Assembly: GCA_026168455.1 (NCBI GenBank)
Contig: CM047429.1
Span: forward strand, 7,653,125-7,717,124
Origin: Theocolax elegans
Lineage: Eukaryota; Arthropoda; Insecta; Hymenoptera; Cerocephalidae
DNA length: 64,000 nt
Direction of reading: 5' to 3'
In this document: positions 1-10,975 of the stretch, piece after piece
How the letters are laid out: each line of letters starts with the position of its first letter
Numbering within the stretch: the first letter of the stretch is position 1
Notes under the pieces: model-generated
Told to the model about the DNA's origin: nothing
The model's input: the letters and a program-made list of their open reading frames with translations, nothing else
The model's database searches: none
Translations under genes and position numbers: made by a program

Positions 1-169
1 ATGTATGCCAATTGTGATTAAAAGATAATAAATATTATTCTATTGACAACCTTTTAGAACTGTAAAATATATATATGTGCGTGTACATACTCACAAGCAC
101 ATTGCGGCTATTATATGCATATGTTTAGGCACTACAAAGGCTCCATATATGAATATCTTAACCTATTAA
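1..169. other. AT-rich flank, nothing recognised
   Basis: No reading frame or repeat boundary is recognised here. It lies just beyond the integrase C-terminus of the minus-strand Gypsy-1 element. The element's polypurine tract or the start of its 3' LTR may therefore lie here or off the left edge of the window, but no TG...CA boundary could be identified. Confidence 0.4.
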
Positions 170-1345
170 CATGTTATGAGCTAGCTCTATTTTTACATTT
201 CCCTTGTTATTAACTATTTCTAAAATCCGATGTGATCCAGTATATTGATCGCCTAATTTGTATTTCTTCCTTCCTTTGAATAACCAGACATTATCCCCTG
301 CCTCAAATTCTTGATGATTGGCTTTCCTGTCATAATAGAATTTCGACCTATGTTTAGAGGCTATTAATTTTTCTCGCGCGATTCCCTGTATTTCATTTAA
401 ACGTTGTCGTAAATTTATAATGTAATCATCATACGTTCGAACCCGTTCTCGTGGGTCTAAAGGTTCGTTTGATGGTAGTCGCGCATTTCGTGCAAAAACA
501 ATTTCAAAGGGTGTGTGAGGTGACCCTCATGTACCGACGTATTATATGAAAACGCGGCTAATTCGCATAACTCATCCCATGCGTCATTTTTTCTATCATT
601 GTTTTTAAATAATCTGCTAAGCTGCTATTAAAACGCTCAACGTAGTTGGACTGAGGGTGATAAGCCGTGGTTTTAACTTGTTTAATCTTAAAAAATTTCG
701 CTACTTCTCTCATCAAACTACTTAAAAATGAGGTACCTTGGTCGGAGATAATTAACAATGGGGCGCTAAAAATTGAAAAGTGTCGACGAACTAACGCTTC
801 GGCGATCATTGCCGCGGTCGCATATGGTATGGGTATCGCCATACAGTATTTTGAAAAGTTGCATTGAATGATAAATATATTATTGTTATTATTTCGGGAT
901 CTGGGAAATGGTCCCACAAGATCGACCGATATGGATTCCATAGCCGAGTACGGAGTATCTGTTATTATCATACGTTGTTTAGTTTTAGCACGAACCAATT
1001 TTTTTAGTTGGCAAGTTAAACAATGTCTAATGTAGTTTTCCACGTCTTTCTTAATATCTGGCCAATAGAAACGTTGTTTTATACGTTTATAGGTTTTTGT
1101 TACCCCTCTATGCCCTGCACAAGTAGACTCATGCATTTCGCGAATAATATTTTCCCTATTACTCTCTTCCACACATTTATGAATCCTAAATAAATAATTA
1201 TTTTTACATTAATTTTTCGTAGAGTTATACTTATTTGTTTCAAAATTTCATTCCATGAAACGTTTTTAATAAATTCGCTCTTCGCGATACTTATTGAAGG
1301 TAACTTTTCTTTTAATATAATACTTTTCAAATTAAATAGATTCAT
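170..1345 (-). pseudogene. Gypsy-1 integrase (pol C-terminal part)
   Basis: The best open piece (558-1172, 204 codons) has the integrase zinc-binding region (HESTCAGH, then CLTC) and the DDE core: D in VDLVGPF, D in SDQGTSF, E in NYVERFN. All three catalytic acids are present. Downstream, between about 500 and 170 in another frame, is the C-terminal DNA-binding part, with the motif GDQYTGSH typical of insect Gypsy integrases. A frameshift or stop at 558 separates the two, and another break lies upstream of 1172. Integrase would join retrotransposon cDNA to the chromosome. Confidence 0.8.
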
Positions 1346-1379
1346 TTTTAGATTATTAATAATTTCTGAAATACTATTA

Positions 1380-2640
1380 TACTTCTATTGGATTTCTTGA
1401 TAACGCGTCAGCATTAACGTTACTTTTTCCGGCTTTGTATACGATGTCAAAGTCGTATGCATTCAGTTTTATTCTCCATCTACTAACTCTAGATGTCGGA
1501 TCTACTGAGTTTTTAAACCAAACAAGTGGTTTATGATATGTTATAATGAGGAAACGACGGCCTCTTAGATAGCAATCGAACTGAGTAACGGCATACAGTA
1601 TGGCTAAAGTTTCCCTTGAGTAAGTATCATATTTTGGTCGGCTTTGTTTAATACTCTTGAAACATAAGCAACTGGTAGGTCGGTTCCCACCTCTCCTTGT
1701 GATAATATTGCTCCTATTGCTGTACCGCTAGAGTCACAAGTCACTATAAATGGTTTATTAAAATCTGCGATTTGTAGTATTGGTTGTTTACACAATTTTT
1801 ATCTTAAATCATCGAATGCCTTTTGAACCTCGCTGGACCATAGGAAAGGTGCGTCTTTCTTTAATAAATTGCTTAATGGTCTAGCAATACCCGAAAAATT
1901 CGCAATGAATCGTCTATAATAAACTGCTAATCCTAAAAATTGACGTATATTTTTCACTGTTTTTGGAGTTGGAAAAATTTTTACTGCTTCTAATTTTTCT
2001 GGATCCGACAAAACACCTGATGATAATACGTGTCCCAGATATACTACTTCTTTTTTTAAAAATTCACATTTGTCTGGCTATATTTTCAGATTTGCGGCGC
2101 GTACTCTTTGCAAAAATTTTTCAAACTATTGATTATGCTCCTGAATATTTTTAGCGTATATAACTGCGTCGTCAAGGAATAAAAATATTTCTTTGCCTTG
2201 CATGCCCTCAAAAACACGATCAATCATTCTTTGAAAAGTGGCTGGAGAATTGCACAATCCCGTAGGCCTTGTTTTAAATTGAAATAAACCGAATGAAGAG
2301 GCGAAAGCTGTTTTATGTCGATCTTCTTGATCTAACGGAACTTGTAAAAATCCTTGACATAAATCTAAGAAGGTGAATACACGATTTTCTGATCCGATTT
2401 AATCGATAATATCTAGTATATTAGGTAATGGATATCGATCTTTTACGGTTTTATCGTTTAATTGTCGAAAATCGACAACTAGTCGGTATCGTTTATTACC
2501 CTGACTATCAGGCTTCTTTGTTACTAGAAAAACAGGTGATGTATAATTGGAATTTGATGGTTCAAATATATCTCCTTCAATCATTTTTTTTAATTGTTTA
2601 TCAAGTTCGCTTTTGAGAGCATGAGGAAATCTATATGCCT
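1380..2640 (-). pseudogene. Gypsy-1 reverse transcriptase and RNase H
   Basis: Several minus-strand frames together cover RT and RNase H. The N-terminal RT palm lies at 2399-2584 (RLVVDFRQLND). The catalytic motif near 2180 reads FLDDAV, with both aspartates kept. The thumb and connection (RQFLGLAVYYRRF) lie at 1799-2011, and RNase H (PFIVTCDSSGTAIGAILSQ) at 1604-1795. Stops near 2399, 2130 and 2080 and a break at 1797 destroy the frame. In Gypsy elements this enzyme copies genomic RNA into cDNA in the particle. Confidence 0.82.
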
Positions 2641-2675
2641 TAGCTGTGATTGGTATGTCGTCGACAGTTGATATC

Positions 2676-3285
2676 TTATGTTCTATAGCATGTCACGCCT
2701 AATTTCTCTCCTTTTAAACAGAAATAATCCGAATATTTATCAATTAAATTTTCTATAGATTGTCTTTGTTCCTCGTCCATTTTATCAAAATGCAAGGCTT
2801 CTTTTAACCGTTCACTACGATTAAGTGTACTTGTATCCTCCGTTATGGTAAGTATCCTCGCTTCAGCTTGATTGTCAGAAATGTCGTGTATGTCGACTGT
2901 ATGAATCTTCACTTTCATAACTATAAAATTTATTATTATAAGGTTTATTTGAATAAACCAAATAACTGTTATTCATTTCGTTTTCGCGTATGGCTTCGAC
3001 AAATTCACTTCGTAAATTTTTGTTTATATCTCGTTCATTCAATAAAAAATCGCTAGGGTCCTCATCCTGTCCATTTTCTTCCTGTATGTTTATTAAATTC
3101 TCATTATTTATCTCATTTTCAGTTTCTTCAGTTACTTGTTTGTTTATCCATAATATTTCGGTTCTCGGGATAGTATCTAACTTTTCCCCCGACAGAACCG
3201 ATTCTTTGTTATTCAATTTACAAACATAACTAACATTTTTATCACGAGGTCCGCATTTATCGCCCTCCTCGATTTCATAATCCAT
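2676..3285 (-). pseudogene. Gypsy-1 protease-RT linker and RT N-terminus
   Basis: Two overlapping frames (2875-3285 and 2676-2918) encode an acidic, Asn- and Glu-rich spacer. It is followed by a segment (ALHFDKMDEEQRQSIENLI) that resembles the region before RT domains of insect Gypsy pol proteins. A frame change at about 2900 separates them. No enzymatic motif is visible, and the assignment rests on position between protease and RT. Confidence 0.6.
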
Positions 3286-3499
3286 TTGTACTTGACCATT
3301 ATTAACTGTCTTATCCGATAAATTTTCTTCATTTTTTATTTCATTTTCAATACCCTACTTCAGGTCATTATAAAATCTTGAATGTTTCATGTTCGTATAA
3401 TCATTGTTTTCCCTTGGTTTTGTCATATATCATATTGTTTTTCGATCATTATTTTCGACTTCCTCCGTTATGTAAATCGATTCATACGTTTGCGTATTA

Positions 3500-3830
3500 T
3501 TTATATTTTCAAAGGGGAAGATTAATCCGTTAAATTCTAAATATTGTTCCAAATAATTGAGTTTTGCATCGTTTCATCATGTACATTGAGTTCCACGGGA
3601 GATCCTTCGAAATCTATTCTAATTTTACCACGAGTAGTTAATGAATGGTCAGTTATGCCTTTTAAAAATATAATATCATTTTTGTCAATTTTCACGCGAG
3701 AGTCAACCTCTGACTCTTTAATTAGACTTACCGATGCTCCTGTATCTAGCAAGAATTTTAACGGACGTCTTAACTGACCGGTATCGAGGATTACGACCGG
3801 GGCTGAACTTTGTTGGCTTAAATTTATTTT
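3500..3830 (-). pseudogene. Gypsy-1 aspartic protease
   Basis: The open part 3537-3752 starts MLDTGASVSL, a retropepsin active site (DTGA). It continues into a beta-rich stretch with IIFLKGITDHSL, as in Gypsy proteases. The frame is open upstream towards 3830 and closes at 3537. The product would cleave Gag-Pol. The active-site triplet is intact even though the rest of pol is broken. Confidence 0.75.
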
Positions 3831-3904
3831 CGCGGTGCGGAGGGGACGTTTGAGCGGATTTCCGCGCTCAAAGTAGAGGGAATTTGATTCGTAGCCTCTC
3901 TCTC

Positions 3905-4474
3905 GATCATCCTCGGAGAGAGAGTATCGGTGTTTCCCTAATTTTGATTTCCTTCTCTTATTCCTCTTTGTAACTTATAAGAATCGCGCTTCATGTGACC
4001 GGGTTCTCCGCAATGGGAACAAGTAACTGGTGATCTTATATTATTATACGATTTGTTATTAATATATCGTGATTCTTGGGAAGTTGGATTAACCGGCTCG
4101 CGCACACCGCGAGTCCCGGAATTATTTCCCCGATCTTCTTTGTTAAATTGCTGCGATGAATATTTATTATTATTACAACGAGCAAAGGAATCATTTTTAT
4201 CTCTATCTCTATTTGGTAAAAATTCCGTCTGATTTTGATACTCGTTCCAACCACCAAATTGTAAATTTGGTCTATTATAATTACGACTGTTATCCGAGCG
4301 ACTTTGTGGGCTATAAGAACTGTTTATGGGATTGTGTCGGTTGTTATTAACGGAAAATCTTTCCGCAAAACTTCGTGCAAATTTGAAACAATTTATGGCT
4401 CCATAACCAGCTTTAGAACAATATTGATATACAATCGGAGAGTTATTCGAAATATAGTTTACTTTACGCGTTTC
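3905..4474 (-). pseudogene. Gypsy-1 Gag C-terminus with zinc knuckle
   Basis: The frame following the Gag stop at 4475 is Asn/Arg/Tyr-rich and ends in a CCHC-type knuckle near 3985-4025. The knuckle reads CSHCGEPGHMKRDS: the spacing is C-X2-C-X4-H-X4, but the last cysteine is serine (TCT in place of TGT). The basic composition and knuckle fit the nucleocapsid part of a retrotransposon Gag. The loss of the fourth zinc ligand is probably decay. Confidence 0.65.
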
Positions 4475-5083
4475 TCAAGTTGAACGAGAACGAGCCTCCT
4501 CTCGGCTCGGCGTCTCCTCGTCCAAGACGCTACAAGTGAACTCGCGCTCAATCTCGAGCGCTTGTTCACGAGCCTGTTTTATAGAAATTGGAGTTCCTAA
4601 ACGCGCACGAATTTCCCAACAAAGCCCTTTTAAAAAGAATTTTAAACAATCTCGCCTTAGTTCAAGCATGAAATGATCTGCTATCGCCACTCGTCCCTCT
4701 CTGTCGGCCGCTTTGACTATTTCATTTTTTATTTCTTGTAACCGATTAAAATAAGCAACGACTGTCTCATTGTTTTTCTGTTTTAATATAGCAAGGTCTC
4801 CCGTCCTCTCGTAATATGTTTTTATTGATCCGAAGGTGTTTTCGAAAAAATCGGATATCTCTTTGATAGAATTAAAATTTTCTCCGCGCGCACAAGTTAA
4901 AGCTTCCTCATATAAACGCATTCTAATAAGTTTTGTTAATTCTTTCTCGTACTCCGACGGTAAAATTTCTTTTGCTTCATTGCATCCGCCCAAAAATTGC
5001 GATAAATTTATATTATGACCGTTAAACCGCGGTATTAAATCTAAAGCGTCCTTTAACGATAAACCTCGAATTTGAGACGTCAT
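4475..5083 (-). pseudogene. Gypsy-1 Gag, capsid-like region
   Basis: A 202-codon frame begins MTSQIRGLSLKDAL. It has the helical retrotransposon-gag pattern, including PRFNGHNINLSQFL and a later VVAYFNRLQEIKNEI. Retrotransposon Gag proteins build the particle that encloses the RNA. The frame closes at 4475 with a stop, after which the zinc-knuckle region continues in the same gene order. The start is inferred from the first Met of the open stretch; a further N-terminal piece lies at 5294-5692. Confidence 0.7.
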
Positions 5084-5293
5084 TGTTTTATTATTAATTT
5101 GTTTTTTAACTTCACTCCAATCTAATTTTTTTGGTTTGGTCCGGTGTTTGTTCTTAATTCGTCTAAATTAATTTTATTAAATAAATCGTCTTTAATCTTA
5201 GACGAGTTTGCTTGTTCGGGTGATCTTTTAATCTGTCTGTCACTAATGCCTTTGCTTCGTCAGTCTCTTTTTCGATCGGTGCGGAAAAAATAT

Positions 5294-5692
5294 TTAACGC
5301 GCTTTTAATCTTATTTCTGATACCTTGAAAAGTTGTCCCTTTTTTACACTCTTTTGTAAACTATCTATGATTTTAGGTTCCTGGAGATAAGAATCTAACA
5401 ACTCTTTTTTCACTTCAGTCGCGAGCCGTTTTCTTACCGAGCTTATAACGTTATCCGGTGTTAAAATCAATGGTTCATATGGACGATAAATTGGGGCTGG
5501 CGTACTCAAATTTATAGGATTGTTCGCGATAGGTTCTTTTTGTTCCTCGTATTTCAAAACAGCGAGTTTTATGCTAAAATGTTTTACGTGCGTTAACGTA
5601 TCATTCATAGAAAATTCTAAACCTGTGTTTCTTTGTTTATTTACATGACAATCAGTATTTTTAGGCGAACCTGACATTTTTTTTCTAAGCAC
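5294..5692 (-). pseudogene. Gypsy-1 5' reading frame (Gag N-terminal region?)
   Basis: A 132-codon frame begins about 90 bp inside the internal region of Gypsy-1 and upstream of the capsid-like frame. It is Lys/Glu-rich with no recognised domain. It could be the N-terminal part of Gag separated by a frameshift (5083-5294 has no open frame) or a separate leader protein. Position is the main evidence. Confidence 0.45.
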
Positions 5693-5734
5693 ATTATTCC
5701 TTTAATCTCTTTATTTTTCTCTCAAAAATGTGAG

Positions 5735-5779
5735 TTTCCCTGCCGATGCACCAAATTTATTATAATAATTAATACAATC
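5735..5779 (-). promoter_or_regulatory. Possible primer-binding-site region of Gypsy-1
   Basis: Directly inside the 5' LTR the minus strand has an AT-rich stretch and then TTTGGTGCATCGGCAGGG (around 5740-5757). TGGTGC- or TGGCG-type sequences are usual primer-binding sites, but this one sits about 22 nt from the LTR edge instead of 0-5 nt. The AT-rich stretch may be an expansion, or the assignment may be wrong. Confidence 0.3.
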
Positions 5780-7187
5780 TGTCACGTCCAGGCTTGTACC
5801 AATTACCATAAAAAATGTTACAAGAAGGCAAATGGTTAATAAACCATTCGCGTTCCTTTCGATCTTGTTTGACTAGGACTAGCCTTGCGTCTCCGGGAGT
5901 AGTGAGCGAAGTTATTTTGAGAGTAGAGATGTAGGATATAATGTGAGATAATAAAATACTATATTTTTTTAATCGTGTGAATCACGCATTATTTATTTAA
6001 ATTTGTCAACATAATAATATAACGTTTTCTTTTAAATGAACATGTGTAACTAAATTCTTCTAGATTTTTAATGGACAAAGACACACATAAAACTACAATA
6101 TTTTATTAACAATTGCATAAAATTATTAAAGTTAAATAACAATTTTAATTTCGATTAAATAAACAATTGTACTGCGAACACGTTAACAAAGTATAGAATG
6201 AAATATACACAAGGTTATTTTTTTATAACCATTAATAATTATTAATCAAAATAAGAATTATTATAAATAAATGCAGATTAAATTAAAAATTGTTGCCGTT
6301 GAAAACATGAATTATTGTCAATAAATTGCAGTTCCAAATAATAATTGTTGTAAGAGAAAATGGTTGGTTCAGTGATTGAAATAGCATAAAATATCAGGTT
6401 TGCCTTTACGAATATTACAAGAGTATAGATAGCCGAAAAGAATATACCTTAAGTACCCAAATATATACAAACACCAGTATCGGTACTTATGGTGACACTA
6501 CGTGTTATCTTGGTGTTTTGAGGTTATAAAACATATGTAACGACTCAGATATAAGGGGGAGAATATTAATTGATAGAATAATGCATAAAAAACCAATAAC
6601 CCAAATATCCAATAACCCAAATACCGAAATACCCCTCAGGGGTAAAAAAGCACATTTTGACCTTATAAATTATTATAACCTTATTTTGACCTTATATATA
6701 TATATACGGTGAGGAACGAAGGTCCGCCTCGAACGTGGATAACGATGTCAAATGGCTCGATAATGTCCTGCTAGACCTGCGGGCGTCGACGTTAGATGCG
6801 TGTGCTTTTGGAATCCGATGATTGCCAGATGTCGAAGTCGTAATTCCTTGACTATGGCTCGTAGATGTCAACGATACGTCTCGATCCCCGAATACAAGAT
6901 CTCTCTTGATTTTGAATGCGTATTTCTTTAAAGTCCGAGTAGCAGTGCCACGCCGTCGGATAAAAATCAAAGAGTTGACTAGCAGAGCTTCGCCTTACGA
7001 AAGCTTTAGACGAAAAATTAGGAGTGGCTGTGTCTGTTCTGGGTCCTCTTTATATACCCTAAAAATCTATGCATCTGTCCTTGTCTTACGCTTTGCCTTA
7101 GATGGAAATTGCATAAGTAGTTCTCGATTTTTCTGTGCTTGCACCCGATTGGGCCGTTAGATGTGCGTGTTTAAAAATTATCGAATC
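5780..7187 (-). repeat. Gypsy-1 5' LTR, truncated
   Basis: From 5780 (TGTCACGTCC) onwards the sequence matches the complete solo LTR at 22367-24006, up to 7187 (ttatcgaatccc). The last approximately 430 bp of the solo copy are missing here and the sequence switches to LINE sequence. Both copies have the TGTCACGTCC end that pairs with GGGACGCGACA at the far end of the solo LTR. The short open frames inside it are LTR artefacts. Confidence 0.8.
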
Positions 7188-8015
7188 CCGAAAGCGCACA
7201 AAGTAAAAAGATATTGGTCACGTAATTTGGAACGGATAAATCTCCATGATTTTGCTACTGAATTTAACAACATTTTCAATTCCAACACAACTCACTTAAC
7301 AGACAAAACAATTAAGTCTTATATCACAAATCATATTGAGTCGCCTGACCAAAATCTGTCTTTAAACCTGAATCTGTGCTGTCCTTTTCCATGTTCTAGC
7401 ATTGATTCTAACCTTGTTACATGTTTTCATTCTACCAATTTGTTGTCTCGTTCTTCTAATAACCACTTATCTAACACTTCATCACCTAATTCACTTTGCA
7501 TTACTCATAGCACCAATTCACTTAGCATATCATCACCTAATTTATTTCCCATATCTCATCACAATCATCTGTCTAGCACGTCTTCATCTAATTTATTATT
7601 CATAGCTCATAACGACCATCTAATTGGTTCGACAACACCTATTTCATCACGCACATCATATCATCATACTTTATTGTCTTTATCTTACAATTATACTCAT
7701 GAAAAATTATCCTTACATTTTTCCGCAACTGTATCTCACTTCATGATGTCGGCTCTTTCCGCTTTCGAAGCCATTGCGTTGGCTACACTAATAATAACCG
7801 TTGGAAATAAATTCAAACCATGGGTGACAGCTGAAATTAGAAGACTTATCAAATCTAGGAATGTAGCCTTTAAAATCTTTAAAGCCTCAAAACGCAAAGA
7901 TGACTACGAGAATTGTAAGTTATTAAGGAATAAAATGTCCAGTTTACTCGACAGCAATAAATACAACTGCCTCTCAAATAATTTAAAAAACGCTACATAT
8001 CCAAAAGTTAAATAA
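7161..8015 (+). pseudogene. LINE region before RT, with 17-residue tandem repeats
   Basis: The 284-codon frame starts inside the LTR (the first 9 codons or so are read-through). It continues into LINE sequence ending in KFKPWVTAEIRRLIKSRN, a stretch often seen before the RT domain of LINEs. Residues about 105-150 are Ser/His/Asn-rich and arise from a 51-bp tandem repeat (units at about 7481, 7532, 7583). Stop at 8013. The endonuclease domain is not recognisable. Confidence 0.55.
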
Positions 8016-9050
8016 AGAGAATTGATAAATCTGGGATTGGGCTCTAAAACCAATTTATCCCCTCTGGATATTTTCACCAGCCAGCAACTAAATGCCTATT
8101 ACGTCTTCATATCCAATCGGGTTTCATCGCTCACACCTTATTTCCTAAACTCTCTTTATCCTCTATTTCTGACTTCTCGGATCCAGCTAAGTTTGAGTTT
8201 AGCACAATTAGTCCTTCAAGAATTCAGCGTGTTCTTTTTAAAGCAAAATCAAGGGCGGTGGGGACAGACAAGTTGTCTGTGACGATGTTGAAAATGCTTG
8301 AACCACAGTTAACTTCACAGCTGATACCTCTGTTTGATGAGATGTTATCGCTAGGCTTATTTCCTGATTGTTGGAAGAAGTATTTACTTTTCAACAGGAT
8401 TGAGTCATGAGCGGATACCAAACCTATTGCTAATCTCTGCGAGGTCTCGAAGCTATTTGAGCGGTTGGTACATTCTTAATTGCAGATTTATTTAGAGAAA
8501 AATCATAAATTAGTAGACAGACAGGCAGGCTTTCGCAGAGGCACGTAGACAGCACTCTTGGGTGTTCTTAATGACATTAGAAGGGCTATTGATTCGCGCA
8601 TGATTACTATATTGATCCTGTTCAACTTCTCCAAAGAATTCGATTCAGTGCCGCACGGTCCACTGCTGCTTAAACTGCGCGACATAGGCTGCTCAGTTGC
8701 GGTATTTAGGTGGCTTTTCCACTACTTAGAGGGTCGCACGCAATTAGTGGTGGATGAGTTGGGCGTGTGCTCGAACTGGCTTAGGGTGCATTCGGGCGTA
8801 TCTCAGGGTAGTGTCCTAGGTCCCCTACTTTTCTCGGTTTTTATAAATGACCTTCCAGAGGTACTTCAGTTTAGTATTTAGTAAATATATGATATATGCC
8901 GACGATGCCCAAGTTTATTATTCGTTTCCTTTAGTGGATTTCGAGTTGGGTGTTCAGCGGATCACACACGATGCGAACGCTGTTGTATCCTGGGCTGCTT
9001 TGAATGGTCTGAACCTCAACGTAAATAAAACCAAGGTGATCTGAGCTCGC
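7188..9050 (+). mobile_element. LINE remnant (Jockey/CR1-like), plus strand
   Basis: A non-LTR retrotransposon fragment follows the broken LTR directly. It covers the region before RT, the RT fingers and palm, and the start of the thumb. At least four frame breaks occur (near 8015, 8282, 8540 and 8880). The 5' end is abrupt at the LTR junction. The motifs suggest the Jockey/CR1 side of LINEs, but the clade is not certain. The 3' end is unclear; 9051-9246 may be its 3' UTR. Confidence 0.7.
8143..9044 (+). pseudogene. LINE reverse transcriptase (broken)
   Basis: The frame at 8558-8881 holds the RT core: ILFNFSKEFDSVPHGPLL (motif A aspartate present), then SGVSQGSVLGPLLFSVFIND. The catalytic box follows in the next frame at 8847-9044 as MIYADDAQVYY. 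Fingers (about 8190-8540) are recognisable only across several frames. A stop at 8879 falls between motif B and the YADD box. RT in LINEs primes on nicked chromosomal DNA. This copy cannot make the enzyme. Confidence 0.75.
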
Positions 9051-9246
9051 CCATGGCCCTCAATGCCAGGACCACCTTAGCATTTATTTGTGCCGTGCTT
9101 GGGATTGGGATATTAGTCTGTGAGGGTAGATAGCGTTTAGTTAATGTGCGGGTAGGTAGCTAGGCTCAATATACATGGGTGGATAGGTTTATCTAGGGAC
9201 TCGTATATATGCGAAGCACATTATCACAATATATATATATATATAT
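9051..9246. other. Spacer, possible LINE 3' UTR, with short (TA)n
   Basis: There is no open frame of note. The stretch ends in an (AT) run at about 9229-9246, which borders the inverted-repeat element. It may include the LINE 3' untranslated region, but no poly-A or simple tail is seen. Confidence 0.35.
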
Positions 9247-10794
9247 GGATGGTTCTCTGTGACATCGAAGATGAGAAAAATGAATATTGCAATAACTGTG
9301 GGAAAATGTTTTAAAAGTGTCCAGTAGTCCAGTCCTCCCGAATTTTGTCAGATTTTTTTCGGCACCATTATTTTAAATTACAGATAGTCAAAGTTCACAT
9401 TTTAGCACTTTTCTGCATTATATGCCCCTTTTCATGAATTTATAGTTCCCAGGGGATGCATTTTACATTATAAATATAAATATGACTTGTTTTTGTAAAA
9501 TCTTCTGAAGTTTTCATTAAAAATACTTTTTAAGTCATAAATGTATGCTGTCACACTCTTGAAACTATTTAAACCTTAAATACTGAAAATCAGCAATTCT
9601 ACTCCGGACTCTGGAAACCTAATGCTGTCTAAAAGATGTCTTCTTATAGTCAGAAACTGCCTATAAATTTCCAGACTGGGTCTGAATCATTAAGATCAGT
9701 TATGGTCAAAATATCTGGGAAAATTACCCGAAATATTAATAGAAATGTGTATTTGTTGCCTTATAACGATGAATCTTTTAGCATGATCATTGCATAAAAA
9801 TTTATGCAGTTACCTTGGAGTGAAAGAAAAGCATCTCCACTTTTTTTCAGTATCAATATAATCTCCTGTAAGCTGTTAAAAATATAAATATTACAAAATA
9901 TAACAGCATACATTTATAACTAAAAGTATTTTCAATGAAAACTTCAGAAAATTTTACAAAATAAGTCATATTTATGTTTTGTAACAGTTTGGTTGCCGCA
10001 CGGATGTTTATTTTAATATCGCGGCTGCTCAGCGGTACGGTTAAACTTACCGTATTTAAATAAACATATTTTTCCCGCGATGCAGCGACGGTTACCTGTC
10101 CGTTCTACCAAATCTGTTAAATGTTAGTCTGAAACCGAGTTACTGTTTCAGATAATAACCAGGTAAAAATCAAATCTGAAATTGACCGCGAAACAGGGAT
10201 ATCGCGTCGAGCACTTGTCAACCAGAAATATACGAGCTTTTAGGATTACGGAGGGAATCGTACGTGGTTAAATTCAATTAATTGAACACCGGATTGAATT
10301 TTAATAATCATATGAATTTATTGAAATAAAGATAAAGAAAGATAACAAATAAAATATCTGATTGTCGCCGAGGTCTACGCTTTTATTACAAGTCGGTAAA
10401 CGGCCGACTTGTAGAGAGAGGGGAAGAAAATATCGCGAACTAAAATAATATATCCAGTCAACGGGACTGGTATAAAGAAACACGATTAAGTGCGAATAAA
10501 AACACGATCGCGTGAAGTGGTACCACTTACTTTGTACGCTGCTGTAGTCGTTGGTAAACAACGACCAGCCGATAGTAACTTACCGTTACAGTTTATAGTG
10601 AAAAATGCATCCCCTGGGAGCTACAAATTCAACTTCAATTCAAAAATGTCAACTTTGACTCTCTGTAACTTAAAATAATAGTCCCGAAAAAATCTGAAAA
10701 AATTCAGGAGATCTACTGAACACCTCTGAAACATATTCCCACAGTTATAGCAATATTCATTTTTTTCATTTTCCATGTCACAGAGATCCACCCA
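9247..10794. mobile_element. Non-autonomous TIR element, copy 1 (interrupted)
   Basis: The left end (ATATGGATGGTTCTCTG) and right end (reverse complement ATATGGGTGGATCTCTG) are inverted. The arms extend about 310 bp: left 9247-9556, right 9897-9979 plus 10595-10794. Between the arms is about 340 bp of unique sequence. The element sits in (TA)n, which fits a TA target but makes the duplication unreadable. No transposase is encoded. The right arm is split at 9980 by a solo LTR. Without it the element would be about 0.94 kb. Confidence 0.75.
9980..10590. mobile_element. 611-bp solo LTR inside the TIR element
   Basis: The segment begins TGTAACAG and ends CCGTTACA, so it has TG...CA ends with inverted TGTAAC/GTTACA termini. 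The tetranucleotide GTTT flanks it at 9976-9979 and 10591-10594. Removing it joins the right arm of the host element exactly as expected from the left arm. This is the signature of an LTR retrotransposon insertion followed by LTR-LTR recombination. The internal reading frame 10301-10561 is an LTR artefact. Confidence 0.85.
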
Positions 10795-10819
10795 TATAAA
10801 TACACAACAAATTAATTAG

Positions 10820-10975
10820 CCATATGGAAAATTAATTTTATTGCATATTTAGTATACAGGGTAATATGAGACATGGATTTTGTTGTACTTACTTATGGGA
10901 CCACATGGGAAATCAATTTTATTGCATATCTATCATACGGGGTAAGTTGAGTCATTGATTTTATTAATAGTAATG
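10820..10975 (+). repeat. Two-copy direct repeat, about 81-bp period
   Basis: The stretch starting about 10823 (ATATGGAAAATTAATTTTAT) recurs diverged at about 10904 (ACATGGGAAATCAATTTTAT). The similarity continues through GGGTAATATGAGAC and GGGTAAGTTGAGTC. No gene is associated. Confidence 0.6.

Larger units (their letters stand above)
170..7187 (-). mobile_element. Ty3/Gypsy LTR retrotransposon Gypsy-1 (degenerate)
   Basis: On the minus strand the order is 5' LTR (5780-7187, truncated), gag (about 5692 to 3905), aspartic protease (about 3830-3500), linker and RT (3285-1900), RNase H (about 1900-1380) and integrase (1345-170). Protease-RT-RNase H-integrase is the Ty3/Gypsy order. Every gene has stops or frameshifts, so the copy is dead. 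The 5' LTR is cut at 7187, where a LINE begins. The same LTR occurs complete as a solo LTR at 22367-24006. No env-like reading frame is seen after integrase. Confidence 0.85.
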
